DNA of 20,040 bases from a virus. The translations under genes and the position numbers were made by a program. The stretch is taken from positions 1 to 20,040 of IMG/VR virus record IMGVR_UViG_3300027759_000538. The stretch is one strand, 5' to 3'. Positions 12,597 through 18,635 of the stretch are shown in pieces (position 1 is the first letter of the stretch; each line of letters starts with the position of its first letter). The notes beneath the pieces were generated by a model. The model saw only the letters and a program-made list of their open reading frames with translations, was not told the origin of the DNA and did no database searches.

Positions 12597-13014
12597 TAGA
12601 AACACCTTCCATTTCTCTTCTATTGTTAATTTGTTCTAATACTGCTGCCCTAATCTTTTCGTCAACAAGTTCACGCTCTTTAGCTTTATCTTGCTTTCTT
12701 AAAGTAGCAGTAAGCTTCTTTTCTTTTGCTGTTATCTTCCTAGTTTCCCGCCTCATCATCTTATCTAATACCGAAGACATGGGTACAAGAAAATGAGACT
12801 TACTTTTTTTGTTAAACTTTTCCAGTTCAACAGGATCTATCTCAATACCAACTGCTCTAATTGCTTGCATCAAAGGCTTCTGATCACTCATATCTATTAC
12901 CCCACGAAATTCGTTTCGGTAAAAATAATGAGCGATTAGCCCTGCCTTTACCCCCATAACCAACTGAGCTTCTGGGCTAGTTAAATACAATTCATCACCA
13001 ATGTATACTGGCAT
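12586..13014 (-). CDS. HTH-like protein, paralogue A with charged C-terminal tail (142 aa)
   Basis: Residues 1-85 align with the downstream 87-aa gene: YIGDELYLTSPEAQLVMGVK, FYRNEFRGVIDMSD and HFLVPMSSVLDKMM match its GDQTYVTAREAAKIIGVN, MRNKLEGVIDLDD and TFLIPLESAIKK. Residues 86-142 add a very basic coiled-coil-like helix (KKLTATLRKQDKAKERELVD). Purine-rich GGAAGG is before the ATG at 13014. The gene overlaps its paralogue by 11 bases. It is probably a DNA-binding protein; function unknown. Confidence 0.65.
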   Translation of the reverse strand: MPVYIGDELYLTSPEAQLVMGVKAGLIAHYFYRNEFRGVIDMSDQKPLMQAIRAVGIEIDPVELEKFNKKSKSHFLVPMSSVLDKMMRRETRKITAKEKKLTATLRKQDKAKERELVDEKIRAAVLEQINNRREMEGVSNGN

Positions 13015-13016
13015 AA

Positions 13017-13610
13017 CTATTTACCTTCCTTTCTAACTAATTCTTCTGCAATTTCCAAAAGTTTAGAACTATTTGCGGATTGAAATTTAAGGATTGGATA
13101 CAGACTCATAAGTATAACAATTCTTTCATTTAACTTCTGTGTCCATCTCCATCCGCTAGCTTCTATTCCATTGACAGTTACGCTTACACCATCATAAATA
13201 GCCTGTTGACATCCTCTAGACTCAATTAACCCTGGGAACAAACCATCTATTGTTTCTGCAACATCTTGAAGAAGATCAGAAATTTTCTTTTTATTAAGCT
13301 CGTAAGGTTCATTGCTGTCAGTTTTTTTAACAGCTTTAGCCCATTCGCAACAAGCCATACAAGCAGCAAAATTGATGTAGCTATCGGGCTTGCGTTTAGC
13401 TATTTCAGAATCATCCCAAAGCACAGATAAATTGGCCAAAGCTTCCGAAGCAGCAGCAAACATCTCGTCAGGCATGATTTCAAGACCTGTGAGTTCCCTT
13501 GAAATAAAGGATGCCCTTCTAGCACAGGTTTGAACTGCTGCAACCTTTGATATTTTTGCCATTTTCTTGTCCTCTGGGCTTCCGTTCCCCGAATCTTTAT
13601 TCTTAAACAT
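13017..13610 (-). CDS. Hypothetical protein (197 aa)
   Basis: Begins MFKNKDSGNGSPEDKKMAKI, then a largely helical protein (AVQTCARRASFISRELTG; LPMF is absent) with several cysteines and a central hydrophilic segment before QDVAETIDGLFPGLIESRG. No domain was recognised. AAGGGG lies 5-6 bases before the ATG at 13610. It sits 14 bases after RusA and 2 bases before the next gene, so it is part of the same operon. An in-frame ATG at residue 17 (MAKISKV) could be an alternative start but has no good ribosome binding site. Confidence 0.65.
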   Translation of the reverse strand: MFKNKDSGNGSPEDKKMAKISKVAAVQTCARRASFISRELTGLEIMPDEMFAAASEALANLSVLWDDSEIAKRKPDSYINFAACMACCEWAKAVKKTDSNEPYELNKKKISDLLQDVAETIDGLFPGLIESRGCQQAIYDGVSVTVNGIEASGWRWTQKLNERIVILMSLYPILKFQSANSSKLLEIAEELVRKEGK

Positions 13611-13624
13611 TATAACCCCTTCTT

Positions 13625-13996
13625 TCAGTTTTTGGTAAGTTCAATTGCAACATAAGAATCGTCACCATTTGTAAGCTTTTTGCCTAACTTAATAGTGATT
13701 GATTTAACACAATCTGTATCATCTCCTAAAAGATAACCACAATGCTGTAGTTGGTCTAATATCGGCTTAATACGGTTATCCAAATCAGATTTTCTCCAGT
13801 TTCTCCCAGGGTAAACCATAATTAATACATCGACTGGAAACAAACAGGCATCAATCCTATTTCGATCATCCGTATGGTGAAAGTTTTCCTCCCGCCATTG
13901 GCGATACTTTTCACTAAGAATAACTCTGCCTTTAAAATTCCTCCAACAAGCGTTAGCTGATGGAGGAAGGGTAAACAAAATTGGATCGACTGGCAT
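13625..13996 (-). CDS. rusA: RusA-family Holliday junction resolvase
   Basis: 123 residues, close to the size of E. coli RusA (120). The N-terminal segment PILFTLPPSANACWRN resembles the RusA start, and the acidic catalytic set lies in RKSDLDNRIKPILDQL (Asp71, Asp73, Asp81) and LLGDDTDCV (Asp92-93). It resolves four-way junctions during phage recombination. The start is ATG 13996, with GGAG 5 bases upstream, one base after the stop of the exonuclease gene. A longer open frame upstream is an out-of-frame reading of the exonuclease gene. Confidence 0.88.
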   Translation of the reverse strand: MPVDPILFTLPPSANACWRNFKGRVILSEKYRQWREENFHHTDDRNRIDACLFPVDVLIMVYPGRNWRKSDLDNRIKPILDQLQHCGYLLGDDTDCVKSITIKLGKKLTNGDDSYVAIELTKN

Positions 13997-13997
13997 A

Positions 13998-14783
13998 TTA
14001 TCTCCATGACCATGCTGGTGCAGTAAGCTTTGGAACAATTCCATAATACTCAGGCACAAAAACACCAGTCTGATGAGCAGCAAGGTACTTCCTAATCGCT
14101 TCAAACACTTGGTTCTCCGCACGATCAAGATCACTCGAATCAAACTGGCAAACCATGCATGAAGGGTACTCACCCTTGTCTACAATGATATGGTAAACAT
14201 CGTTGATGGGTATCTGCATCGATCTCAGGCAGAATCGATATAAAGCCATCTGACGAAGGTATCCATTAAATACACATTCTTTGGCCCAATCCATTGGATC
14301 GTAGCTACCAACGGTCTTTAAATCGACTAGGAAACCCTTCTCAGGGCAATACATATCAGGGATGAATTTAATCTGCAAGGGTTGCCCATCGAATTCAATA
14401 GTGGTTAAAATTTCTTGTTCACGAACAACACCAGGGCAATTAAAATATTCCGAAGCAGAATTTTCTGCAATTGCAGCGATCATTTTATTAGATTGCTCTA
14501 CATCATCATGGGTAATAATTTCAATACCATCTGTTAAAGATGATTTAAAATTATCCCAAGTTTCTTTGCCAACCTTAGTTCGCTTATCGCAGACAGGAGC
14601 AACCGCAAAGCGTTCACTAACTGTAGCTGGTTCAAGCAACATTGCATGAACTAAAGATCCAAGGATCATAGCTGGAGAAGGATCACGAACAACAACCTTG
14701 TCAATATAAGTCTTCTTATAAAGGACTGGGCTTTTGCGAAACAACTCCAAGCGGGAATGAGACACATATTCAATTGGAAACAT
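13998..14783 (-). CDS. PD-(D/E)XK exonuclease, RecE/DUF3799-like
   Basis: 261 residues. Conserved family segments appear in order: VSHSRLELFRKSPVLYKKTY (7-26), GSLVHAMLLEP with His46 (42-52), KFIPDMYC with Asp143, GFLVDLKTV with Asp154 and Lys156, and GYLRQMALYR with Tyr175 and Gln178. This is the order of the RecE-type PD-(D/E)XK nuclease found beside annealing proteins. It would process double-strand ends. It begins TAATG-overlapping the stop of the preceding gene, with AAGG 8 bases before ATG 14783. RusA follows directly. Confidence 0.85.
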   Translation of the reverse strand: MFPIEYVSHSRLELFRKSPVLYKKTYIDKVVVRDPSPAMILGSLVHAMLLEPATVSERFAVAPVCDKRTKVGKETWDNFKSSLTDGIEIITHDDVEQSNKMIAAIAENSASEYFNCPGVVREQEILTTIEFDGQPLQIKFIPDMYCPEKGFLVDLKTVGSYDPMDWAKECVFNGYLRQMALYRFCLRSMQIPINDVYHIIVDKGEYPSCMVCQFDSSDLDRAENQVFEAIRKYLAAHQTGVFVPEYYGIVPKLTAPAWSWR

Positions 14784-15094
14784 TAAACACCTTCTTCTTT
14801 CTGTTGTGAATTACACCTACTCAAAACAAACTTGCAATAAGAACTAGCAATAGCACATTTCAAAACCCTAGATGCTTCTTTTTCGCTAATTAACCGTTCT
14901 ATTTGTTCAAAAACAGATTGATAAAATGAAAAGGAAACATCTTGTTTAACATAGTTTTTTGAAAATTGACCTTCAAGTTTAGAAAAATATAAATCAATTG
15001 AATCACTTATCATTTGATAAATATGATCTTTGCGAAAATCAAACATTTTTTCAAATTGATCTTTCCAAACTTCACTTTGCTTTCTAAATGACAT
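14783..15094 (-). CDS. Hypothetical helical protein (103 aa)
   Basis: Mostly helical, rich in Lys, Glu, Phe and Ser, beginning MSFRKQSEVWKDQFEKMFDF and ending CNSQQKEEGV. Three cysteines lie in the C-terminal third. No family was recognised. AAGGAG is 7 bases before the ATG at 15094, and the preceding stop overlaps by TGATG; its own stop overlaps the exonuclease start by TAATG. The strict coupling suggests a partner or regulator of the recombination genes. Confidence 0.65.
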   Translation of the reverse strand: MSFRKQSEVWKDQFEKMFDFRKDHIYQMISDSIDLYFSKLEGQFSKNYVKQDVSFSFYQSVFEQIERLISEKEASRVLKCAIASSYCKFVLSRCNSQQKEEGV

Positions 15095-15261
15095 CAGGAT
15101 TTCTCCTTAAAAAATTTCTCAAGAATATCTAAGACCTGACCATTCATAGTTCTATTCTGGGATAAAGCCAGAAAATTTAACTGTTCTTTTAAATCCGAAT
15201 TAGGTCGAAAAACTACCGTGAGTTTTTGCCGATCCTTTTTAGACCCGTGTCTTTTTGGCAT
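15094..15261 (-). CDS. Ribbon-helix-helix (Arc-like) DNA-binding protein, 55 aa
   Basis: From ATG 15261 to TGA 15096-15094, 55 residues: a basic N-terminus (MPKRHGSKKDRQK), a strand LTVVFRP, helix LKEQLNFLALSQNR, and helix TMNGQVLDILEKFFKE. This is the Arc/MetJ/CopG ribbon-helix-helix plan: one strand for the major groove, two helices for dimerisation, the second helix starting after an Arg-Thr/Ser-x-Asn turn. GAAGGA is before the ATG and the stop overlaps the next gene's ATG (TGATG). As the second gene of the leftward operon it is a good candidate for a repressor of the divergent promoters or of the palindromes at 3871 and 4328, which is inference. Confidence 0.75.
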   Translation of the reverse strand: MPKRHGSKKDRQKLTVVFRPNSDLKEQLNFLALSQNRTMNGQVLDILEKFFKEKS

Positions 15262-15433
15262 TTTCCTTCTCCTTCAATAATGATGCCTGATAAGCATCCC
15301 ATTCACTATCGTACTTCCAAGGCTTCTCAAAAAAATAAATCAGATTGCCAACACCGCCAGCACCATCCCATTGTCCTTCATCCTTTAGCCAACGAGCTAA
15401 AGCGAGAAGATTATCGTGGATCGCATACCACAT
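15239..15433 (-). CDS. Hypothetical protein (64 aa), first gene of the leftward operon
   Basis: Begins MWYAIHDNLLALARWLKDEG and is rich in Trp, Tyr and acidic residues, with a Lys/Glu tail (SLLKEKENAKKTRV). No family was recognised. AAAGGGG is 7 bases before the ATG at 15433. Its last 23 bases overlap the start of the ribbon-helix-helix gene. Confidence 0.6.
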   Translation of the reverse strand: MWYAIHDNLLALARWLKDEGQWDGAGGVGNLIYFFEKPWKYDSEWDAYQASLLKEKENAKKTRV

Positions 15434-15472
15434 ACAGCACCCCTTTCAAAAAGTAAAACTGACAACATAATA

Positions 15473-15481
15473 AGTATATCA
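15473..15481 (-). promoter_or_regulatory. Extended -10 of the leftward operon promoter
   Basis: On the minus strand TGATATACT fits TGnTATAAT-like extended -10 elements, 40 bases before the start codon at 15433. No clear -35 hexamer is present. Confidence 0.45.
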
Positions 15482-15507
15482 TAAATATTTATTATTACCA
15501 TAGAATC

Positions 15508-15537
15508 TTTTATTTTCTTTTATTTTCTTTTATTTTC
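15508..15537. repeat. Three perfect tandem 10-bp repeats (TTTTATTTTC)
   Basis: Exact copies at 15508-15517, 15518-15527 and 15528-15537, followed by T6CTG. The A/T tracts recur once per helical turn, so the DNA is likely to be intrinsically bent. It lies between the two divergent promoters. Confidence 0.65.
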
Positions 15538-15557
15538 TGTTTTTTTCTGTTTTGGGT

Positions 15558-15586
15558 TTGACTTTTAATTTAACGGATCGTAGGAT
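15558..15586 (+). promoter_or_regulatory. Sigma70-like promoter of the rightward operon
   Basis: TTGACT (15558-15563) and TAGGAT (15581-15586) are separated by 17 bases, with a predicted start near 15593, 36 bases upstream of the first gene. The -35 is close to consensus, the -10 moderate. Confidence 0.65.
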
Positions 15587-15628
15587 AGTCGATGTGGTGG
15601 GAGTGGAACTGAGTTTGGAGTTGGCAAG

Positions 15629-15868
15629 ATGCCTAGAAAGAAAAAACATAATCTTCTTTCATTTGACGAAGCGTCAAGCTTTTGTCCACATCCCCCAGGT
15701 AGCACAGAAAAAATAATTGTTTTGGAAGCAAGATTATTTTATGGAATTGATCTTTATCACTCTGGTGATAACTCGATCCCAATAATTTCTAAAGATAAGA
15801 AAAACGCTTCTAGAGCAGAAACCGAATCTTGTCCAGATGCGGAGATACATCTGGATGATGATGACTAG
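15629..15868 (+). CDS. Hypothetical protein (79 aa), acidic tail
   Basis: Begins with a basic patch (MPRKKKHNLL), ends with a run of acidic residues (EIHLDDDD), with strand-like IIVLEARLFYGIDL between. GGAG lies 9 bases before the ATG, and the sigma70-like promoter is 43 bases upstream. No family was recognised. The stop codon is inside the first strand of the structured RNA that follows. Confidence 0.6.
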   Translation: MPRKKKHNLLSFDEASSFCPHPPGSTEKIIVLEARLFYGIDLYHSGDNSIPIISKDKKNASRAETESCPDAEIHLDDDD

Positions 15869-15961
15869 CGGTGGTCATATGGGTAAGCTCGTTGCGAACC
15901 TTAAAAAGACACTAGTTTTTACCGAGGCTAGCACACGCACCGCTAGTTTTTTACTTTTTTT
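15864..15961 (+). terminator. Structured RNA ending in an intrinsic terminator
   Basis: CTAGCGGTG (15865-15873) is the exact reverse complement of CACCGCTAG (15938-15946), and the flanking A15864-T15947 extends it to 10 bp, enclosing about 64 bases. T6ACT7 follows at 15947-15961. A competing local hairpin CTAGC (15928-15932) with GCTAG (15942-15946) has the same T tail, and TAAAAA (15902-15907) can pair with TTTTTA (15916-15921) inside. The design allows a switch between a long and a short terminator stem, as in attenuators and riboswitches. The ligand or trigger, if any, is unknown. Confidence 0.6.
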
Positions 15962-15978
15962 AACGAAAGGGGAATGTC

Positions 15979-16431
15979 ATGGAAGATGAAATTACCATGA
16001 TTGATCAAGAGTTGAGGCAGATAGTTGCTCCGAGTTTTTCGCCACCATGCAGTCTTAATGAAGATGCATATGTGGAACCGCTAACCATAACAGGTGTTGT
16101 TAATGCTGACGAGCAGCTTTTGAAGTTTCTTTTGTTCAACGGCATATCTACCCATGCTATTGGGCAAAACAAGATGATGTCTATCACCAGTATAGATGAC
16201 ATCACTTCGGGCAGAGGATCGTATTCTGACACGATCATAAAAGTGAGAATGAAAATGGGCGATTTAAACACAGTTGTTTCTATTGAATTATCAAATGAGC
16301 AACTTGAAGAAATTGTAAGGATTGGTCTTCGCACTCAGTTTGGTGCAAGTGTTGAGTCAGTCAAAGTGATATCGTTGTATCACGGACTTAAAAAGTACGA
16401 GTTAGAAGTTACTTTTAAAGGGAGAGGTTAA
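15979..16431 (+). CDS. Hypothetical protein (150 aa)
   Basis: Begins MEDEITMIDQELRQIVAPSF with several small strands in the middle (TIIKVRMKMGDLNTVVSIEL) and a helix NEQLEEIVRIGLRTQFG, ending in an alternating strand pair (VKVISLYHGLKKYELEVTFK). This looks like a compact alpha/beta domain, but no family was recognised. AAAGGGG is before the ATG. The stop overlaps the next start by TAATG, so it is coupled to the Sak4-like ATPase. An alternative ATG at residue 7 is possible. Confidence 0.65.
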   Translation: MEDEITMIDQELRQIVAPSFSPPCSLNEDAYVEPLTITGVVNADEQLLKFLLFNGISTHAIGQNKMMSITSIDDITSGRGSYSDTIIKVRMKMGDLNTVVSIELSNEQLEEIVRIGLRTQFGASVESVKVISLYHGLKKYELEVTFKGRG

Positions 16432-17171
16432 TGAAAATTGGGAAGCCTGTTGGTTTCGGTTTGACTAACAAGCCAAAGGCAGTTGTCTTTGGTGCAGAGG
16501 GTTCGGGTAAATCTACGATGGGCAGTAAGCTTTCTAAAGCTTTGTTCATTGATGTCGAAGGCGGTATTTCTGGCATTGATATTGATTGTGTGGCAATAAA
16601 AACATGGTCAGAATTTGTGGCTACGATCAAAGAGATCGTAACATCTACAGAGTTTGCTTATGAAAATATTGTCATCGATTCTCTAACCGCTTTGGAAAGA
16701 TTGCTTCATCAGCACATCTGCCAAACATCTGGAGCATCATCAATCGTGCTAGCGTGTGGCGGGTATGGTAAAGGTCTTGTCGAGTCTGTAACGCAGATGT
16801 CTCTGCTTATTAACTCGCTAAATGCCAAGAAGGATCTTGGGGTTTACTTCCTGTGTCATTCAACAGTAAAGTCTGTCAATGATCCAACAAGAGGTGAATA
16901 CGCTTCTTTTGGGGTTCGGGCTGATAAGGCCATGTCTGAATGGGTTACTTCTTGGGCTGATCTAATTGGCTTCGTTGAAATCGACCTGATGGTTGGTGAC
17001 GATGGCAAGCCAATTATCAAAAAGGATGGTAATGAGGTTCGCAGAACCATTACTGTAACTCCAAGGGGTGGACTGACTGCGAAATCACGGATTCCAGGTG
17101 TGATTGGAACCATGACGGTTGATAGTTTTGTGTCTAAGATCAATGAAATCTTTTCTAAGAAGGGTAAGTAA
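16431..17171 (+). CDS. Sak4-like/AAA_24 ATPase (single-strand annealing recombinase type)
   Basis: 246 residues. Walker A is GAEGSGKST (21-29), followed by ALFIDVEGG, and Walker B is NIVIDSLTALER (79-90). FLCHSTVKS and the C-terminal RRTITVTPRGGLTAK are typical of the phage AAA_24 group, whose Sak4 members act as RecA-core recombinases that bind ssDNA and anneal with an SSB partner. A DUF669 gene follows at once, the usual neighbour. The start is the ATG of the TAATG overlap. Confidence 0.82.
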   Translation: MKIGKPVGFGLTNKPKAVVFGAEGSGKSTMGSKLSKALFIDVEGGISGIDIDCVAIKTWSEFVATIKEIVTSTEFAYENIVIDSLTALERLLHQHICQTSGASSIVLACGGYGKGLVESVTQMSLLINSLNAKKDLGVYFLCHSTVKSVNDPTRGEYASFGVRADKAMSEWVTSWADLIGFVEIDLMVGDDGKPIIKKDGNEVRRTITVTPRGGLTAKSRIPGVIGTMTVDSFVSKINEIFSKKGK

Positions 17172-17173
17172 TT

Positions 17174-17569
17174 ATGTCTGATGAATTTGAAATCTTTGGC
17201 CAAGATGAAGCAAAAGAGCTTTTAAAGGCTGATATTCTTCCCCCAGGGGAATATCCAGTAATTATCACCAAAGCGGAAGTCCGTACCAAAGATGACAAGA
17301 AATGGTTGTCTCTTGGTTGTCAGATCGATGCTCCACATGATATGCAGGGAAGGTACAAAACCTTTACGCTGTATATCAAAGACGGTCATCCTAATCCGCA
17401 GGTGTGTAGCATCCATGCTAAGTTAAGGCAGAGTCTTGATGCTGCTCTTGGATTAGATCGCATGACCCTGACAAACATCATTGGTCAAGCCTGTGTGGTT
17501 AAAATCAAAAACAGCGAAAAGAACGGTTCTACCTATGAAAATGTAGAAAAGTTTTTGAAAGCTGTCTAA
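17174..17569 (+). CDS. DUF669-family protein, copy 1
   Basis: 131 residues. The pattern LPPGEYPVIITKAEVRTKDD, then a strand with GRYKTFTLYI, a helical segment, and a C-terminal strand with NSEKNGSTYENVEKFL matches DUF669, a small phage family found next to AAA_24/Sak4 ATPases and thought to bind ssDNA like an SSB. The start is ATG 17174, with AAGGG before it, 2 bases after the ATPase stop. A second relative lies at 18258. Confidence 0.75.
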   Translation: MSDEFEIFGQDEAKELLKADILPPGEYPVIITKAEVRTKDDKKWLSLGCQIDAPHDMQGRYKTFTLYIKDGHPNPQVCSIHAKLRQSLDAALGLDRMTLTNIIGQACVVKIKNSEKNGSTYENVEKFLKAV

Positions 17570-17571
17570 TC

Positions 17572-17633
17572 TTTGCTCATGTTGCACTTGGAAGCAACCG
17601 ATAAGAAAGGCAAGGAGGTGCAACATGAGTAAA
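17572..17633 (+). promoter_or_regulatory. Long hairpin that buries the lipoprotein start codon
   Basis: CTCATGTTGCAC (17576-17587) is the exact reverse complement of GTGCAACATGAG (17618-17629), which includes the ATG at 17625. TTT (17572-17574) with AAA (17631-17633) and G-U pairs extend the stem to about 18 pairs, with a loop of about 25 bases. The AGGAGG ribosome binding site (17613-17618) straddles the top of the stem. Translation should be blocked until the stem is opened, for example by ribosomes, RNase or an antisense RNA. Confidence 0.7.
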
Positions 17634-17777
17634 CTTTTCTTGTTTTGTTTGTGTTTCTTGATTGGATGTCAGGGAACAAGGAATTCGATAGAAACTGGGG
17701 CATCGACAACTTTAATGTCTGATTCCCCAGTAATCGAAAAAATGGATGTAAATCTTAAGTTTAAAAAGGAGTGGTAG
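17625..17777 (+). CDS. Small lipoprotein (50 aa)
   Basis: From ATG 17625 to TAG 17775-17777 the frame encodes 50 residues: MSKLFLFCLCFLIGC at the N-terminus, a short hydrophobic signal with lipobox LIGC (12-15, acylated Cys15), then a 35-residue hydrophilic tail (QGTRNSIETGASTTLMSDS). A near-perfect AGGAGG is present, but start and site lie in a strong hairpin. Small phage lipoproteins include Rz1-type spanins, superinfection-exclusion proteins such as T5 Llp, and lysis or entericidin-like peptides. Its location in a recombination operon is unusual. Which function applies is unknown. Confidence 0.7.
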   Translation: MSKLFLFCLCFLIGCQGTRNSIETGASTTLMSDSPVIEKMDVNLKFKKEW

Positions 17778-17779
17778 AC

Positions 17780-18256
17780 ATGGAAGTTATTGCCAATATT
17801 TTTGAGTTACGAGCAGCGGTTACAAATGCTTTTGGTGAAAAAAGTTTTATTGAAACACTAGAACGCAGAGGAATGTATCGCTCACGGATTGCATCAGTTG
17901 TAGACACGGACTGGTCTACTGAAGATGGCCAGCTAATAGCACATCATTGGACAGTCGATCCAGAACCTATCGTTGAGAAATTCAATTTCCCGCCAACTTG
18001 GTCGAACAAAGAAAGTTGGAAAAACACCTTTGAGTCTGATTACCCTGAGTGTTTAGAAGATGCCTTGGATATCGCTCTTTGGACTCCAAGAACCCCATCT
18101 AGATTAATTATCGAGGACGATAACGGTATTAGGGTTTTGAAATCGATTGAGACAGATCCAGTTCAAAGGGTTGAAGAAAAAAGAATTAAACCTGTTAGCT
18201 TTCCGATTAAAAGGAAGAAGCCTGTTAGCAATCAACCTACCTTATTTGGAGTTTAA
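17780..18256 (+). CDS. Hypothetical protein (158 aa) with C-terminal clamp-binding-like motif
   Basis: The start is ATG 17780, with AAGGAG 8 bases upstream; a GTG 9 bases earlier overlaps the lipoprotein stop. Residues 1-110 form an unrecognised domain (IANIFELRAAVTNAFGEK; TDWSTEDGQLIAHHWTVDPE), residues about 110-150 a charged linker rich in Lys and Pro. The final residues QPTLFGV fit the QxxLF pattern of beta-sliding-clamp-binding peptides, which usually sit at protein ends after flexible linkers, as here. A replication- or repair-linked role is inferred from the motif and from its place between two DUF669 genes. Confidence 0.65.
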   Translation: MEVIANIFELRAAVTNAFGEKSFIETLERRGMYRSRIASVVDTDWSTEDGQLIAHHWTVDPEPIVEKFNFPPTWSNKESWKNTFESDYPECLEDALDIALWTPRTPSRLIIEDDNGIRVLKSIETDPVQRVEEKRIKPVSFPIKRKKPVSNQPTLFGV

Positions 18257-18257
18257 C

Positions 18258-18635
18258 ATGAGTGATGAACCTTTATTCGATCCAGAAGAAACCAAACCGA
18301 TTCCCGCTGGAACTTACTCTGCTCGCATCATGCGAGCGGAGATCAAGACATCCAGAGCGGGAAATAAATATCTTGCTTGCGATATGCAGATACTTCAAGG
18401 GGCACAACAGGGCAGAGCATTGGATGCGAATTTCCATATCTTTTCGACTGATACAAAGTTTCGTGCAGACTCAAGAAGGAAGCTGGCTCGACTGGCTTCA
18501 TCATGCGGTATCACTACTGTAATGAAACCCGAAGAGCTAGTAGACAAACCCTTCCTAGTTGAAATAGGCGAAACAACGGATAACTATGGGGCAACAAATT
18601 TGATTCTTGGGTACTCAAAGTTAGGGAGAAGTTAA
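18258..18635 (+). CDS. DUF669-family protein, copy 2
   Basis: 125 residues. The start is ATG 18258, with TTTGGAG 8 bases before it. IPAGTYSARIMRAEIKTSRA, GRALDANFHIF, LARLASSCGI and NYGATNLILGYSKLG correspond in order to segments of the 17174 DUF669 protein (LPPGEYPVIITKAEVRTKDD and so on), though identity is limited. DUF669 proteins are inferred ssDNA-binding partners of Sak4-like ATPases. Two copies in one operon are uncommon. Its stop overlaps the HNH gene start (TAATG). Confidence 0.72.
   Translation: MSDEPLFDPEETKPIPAGTYSARIMRAEIKTSRAGNKYLACDMQILQGAQQGRALDANFHIFSTDTKFRADSRRKLARLASSCGITTVMKPEELVDKPFLVEIGETTDNYGATNLILGYSKLGRS

Larger units (their letters stand above)
15434..15628. promoter_or_regulatory. 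Divergent promoter region
   Basis: A 195-base gap between two operons reading away from each other. It holds a leftward extended -10, TGATATACT (15473-15481), three tandem 10-bp repeats TTTTATTTTC (15508-15537) and a rightward promoter (15558-15586). No gene was seen. It controls the exonuclease-RusA operon and the Sak4-helicase operon, so it is the switch of the recombination module. Confidence 0.65.

Noticed and set aside
14001-14173. N-terminal extension of RusA with a hydrophobic segment
   Set aside because: It is an out-of-frame reading of the exonuclease gene; ATG 13996 has GGAG at 5 bases and begins the RusA-like sequence.
15226-15456. 76-aa plus-strand frame opposite the ribbon-helix-helix and 64-aa genes
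   Set aside because: Antisense to two genes joined by overlaps and each with a ribosome binding site; the plus frame has none.
15864-15947. tRNA-like layout with a closing stem around 84 bases
   Set aside because: D-arm and T-arm do not pair properly and there is no T-loop consensus; the T tail fits a terminator.
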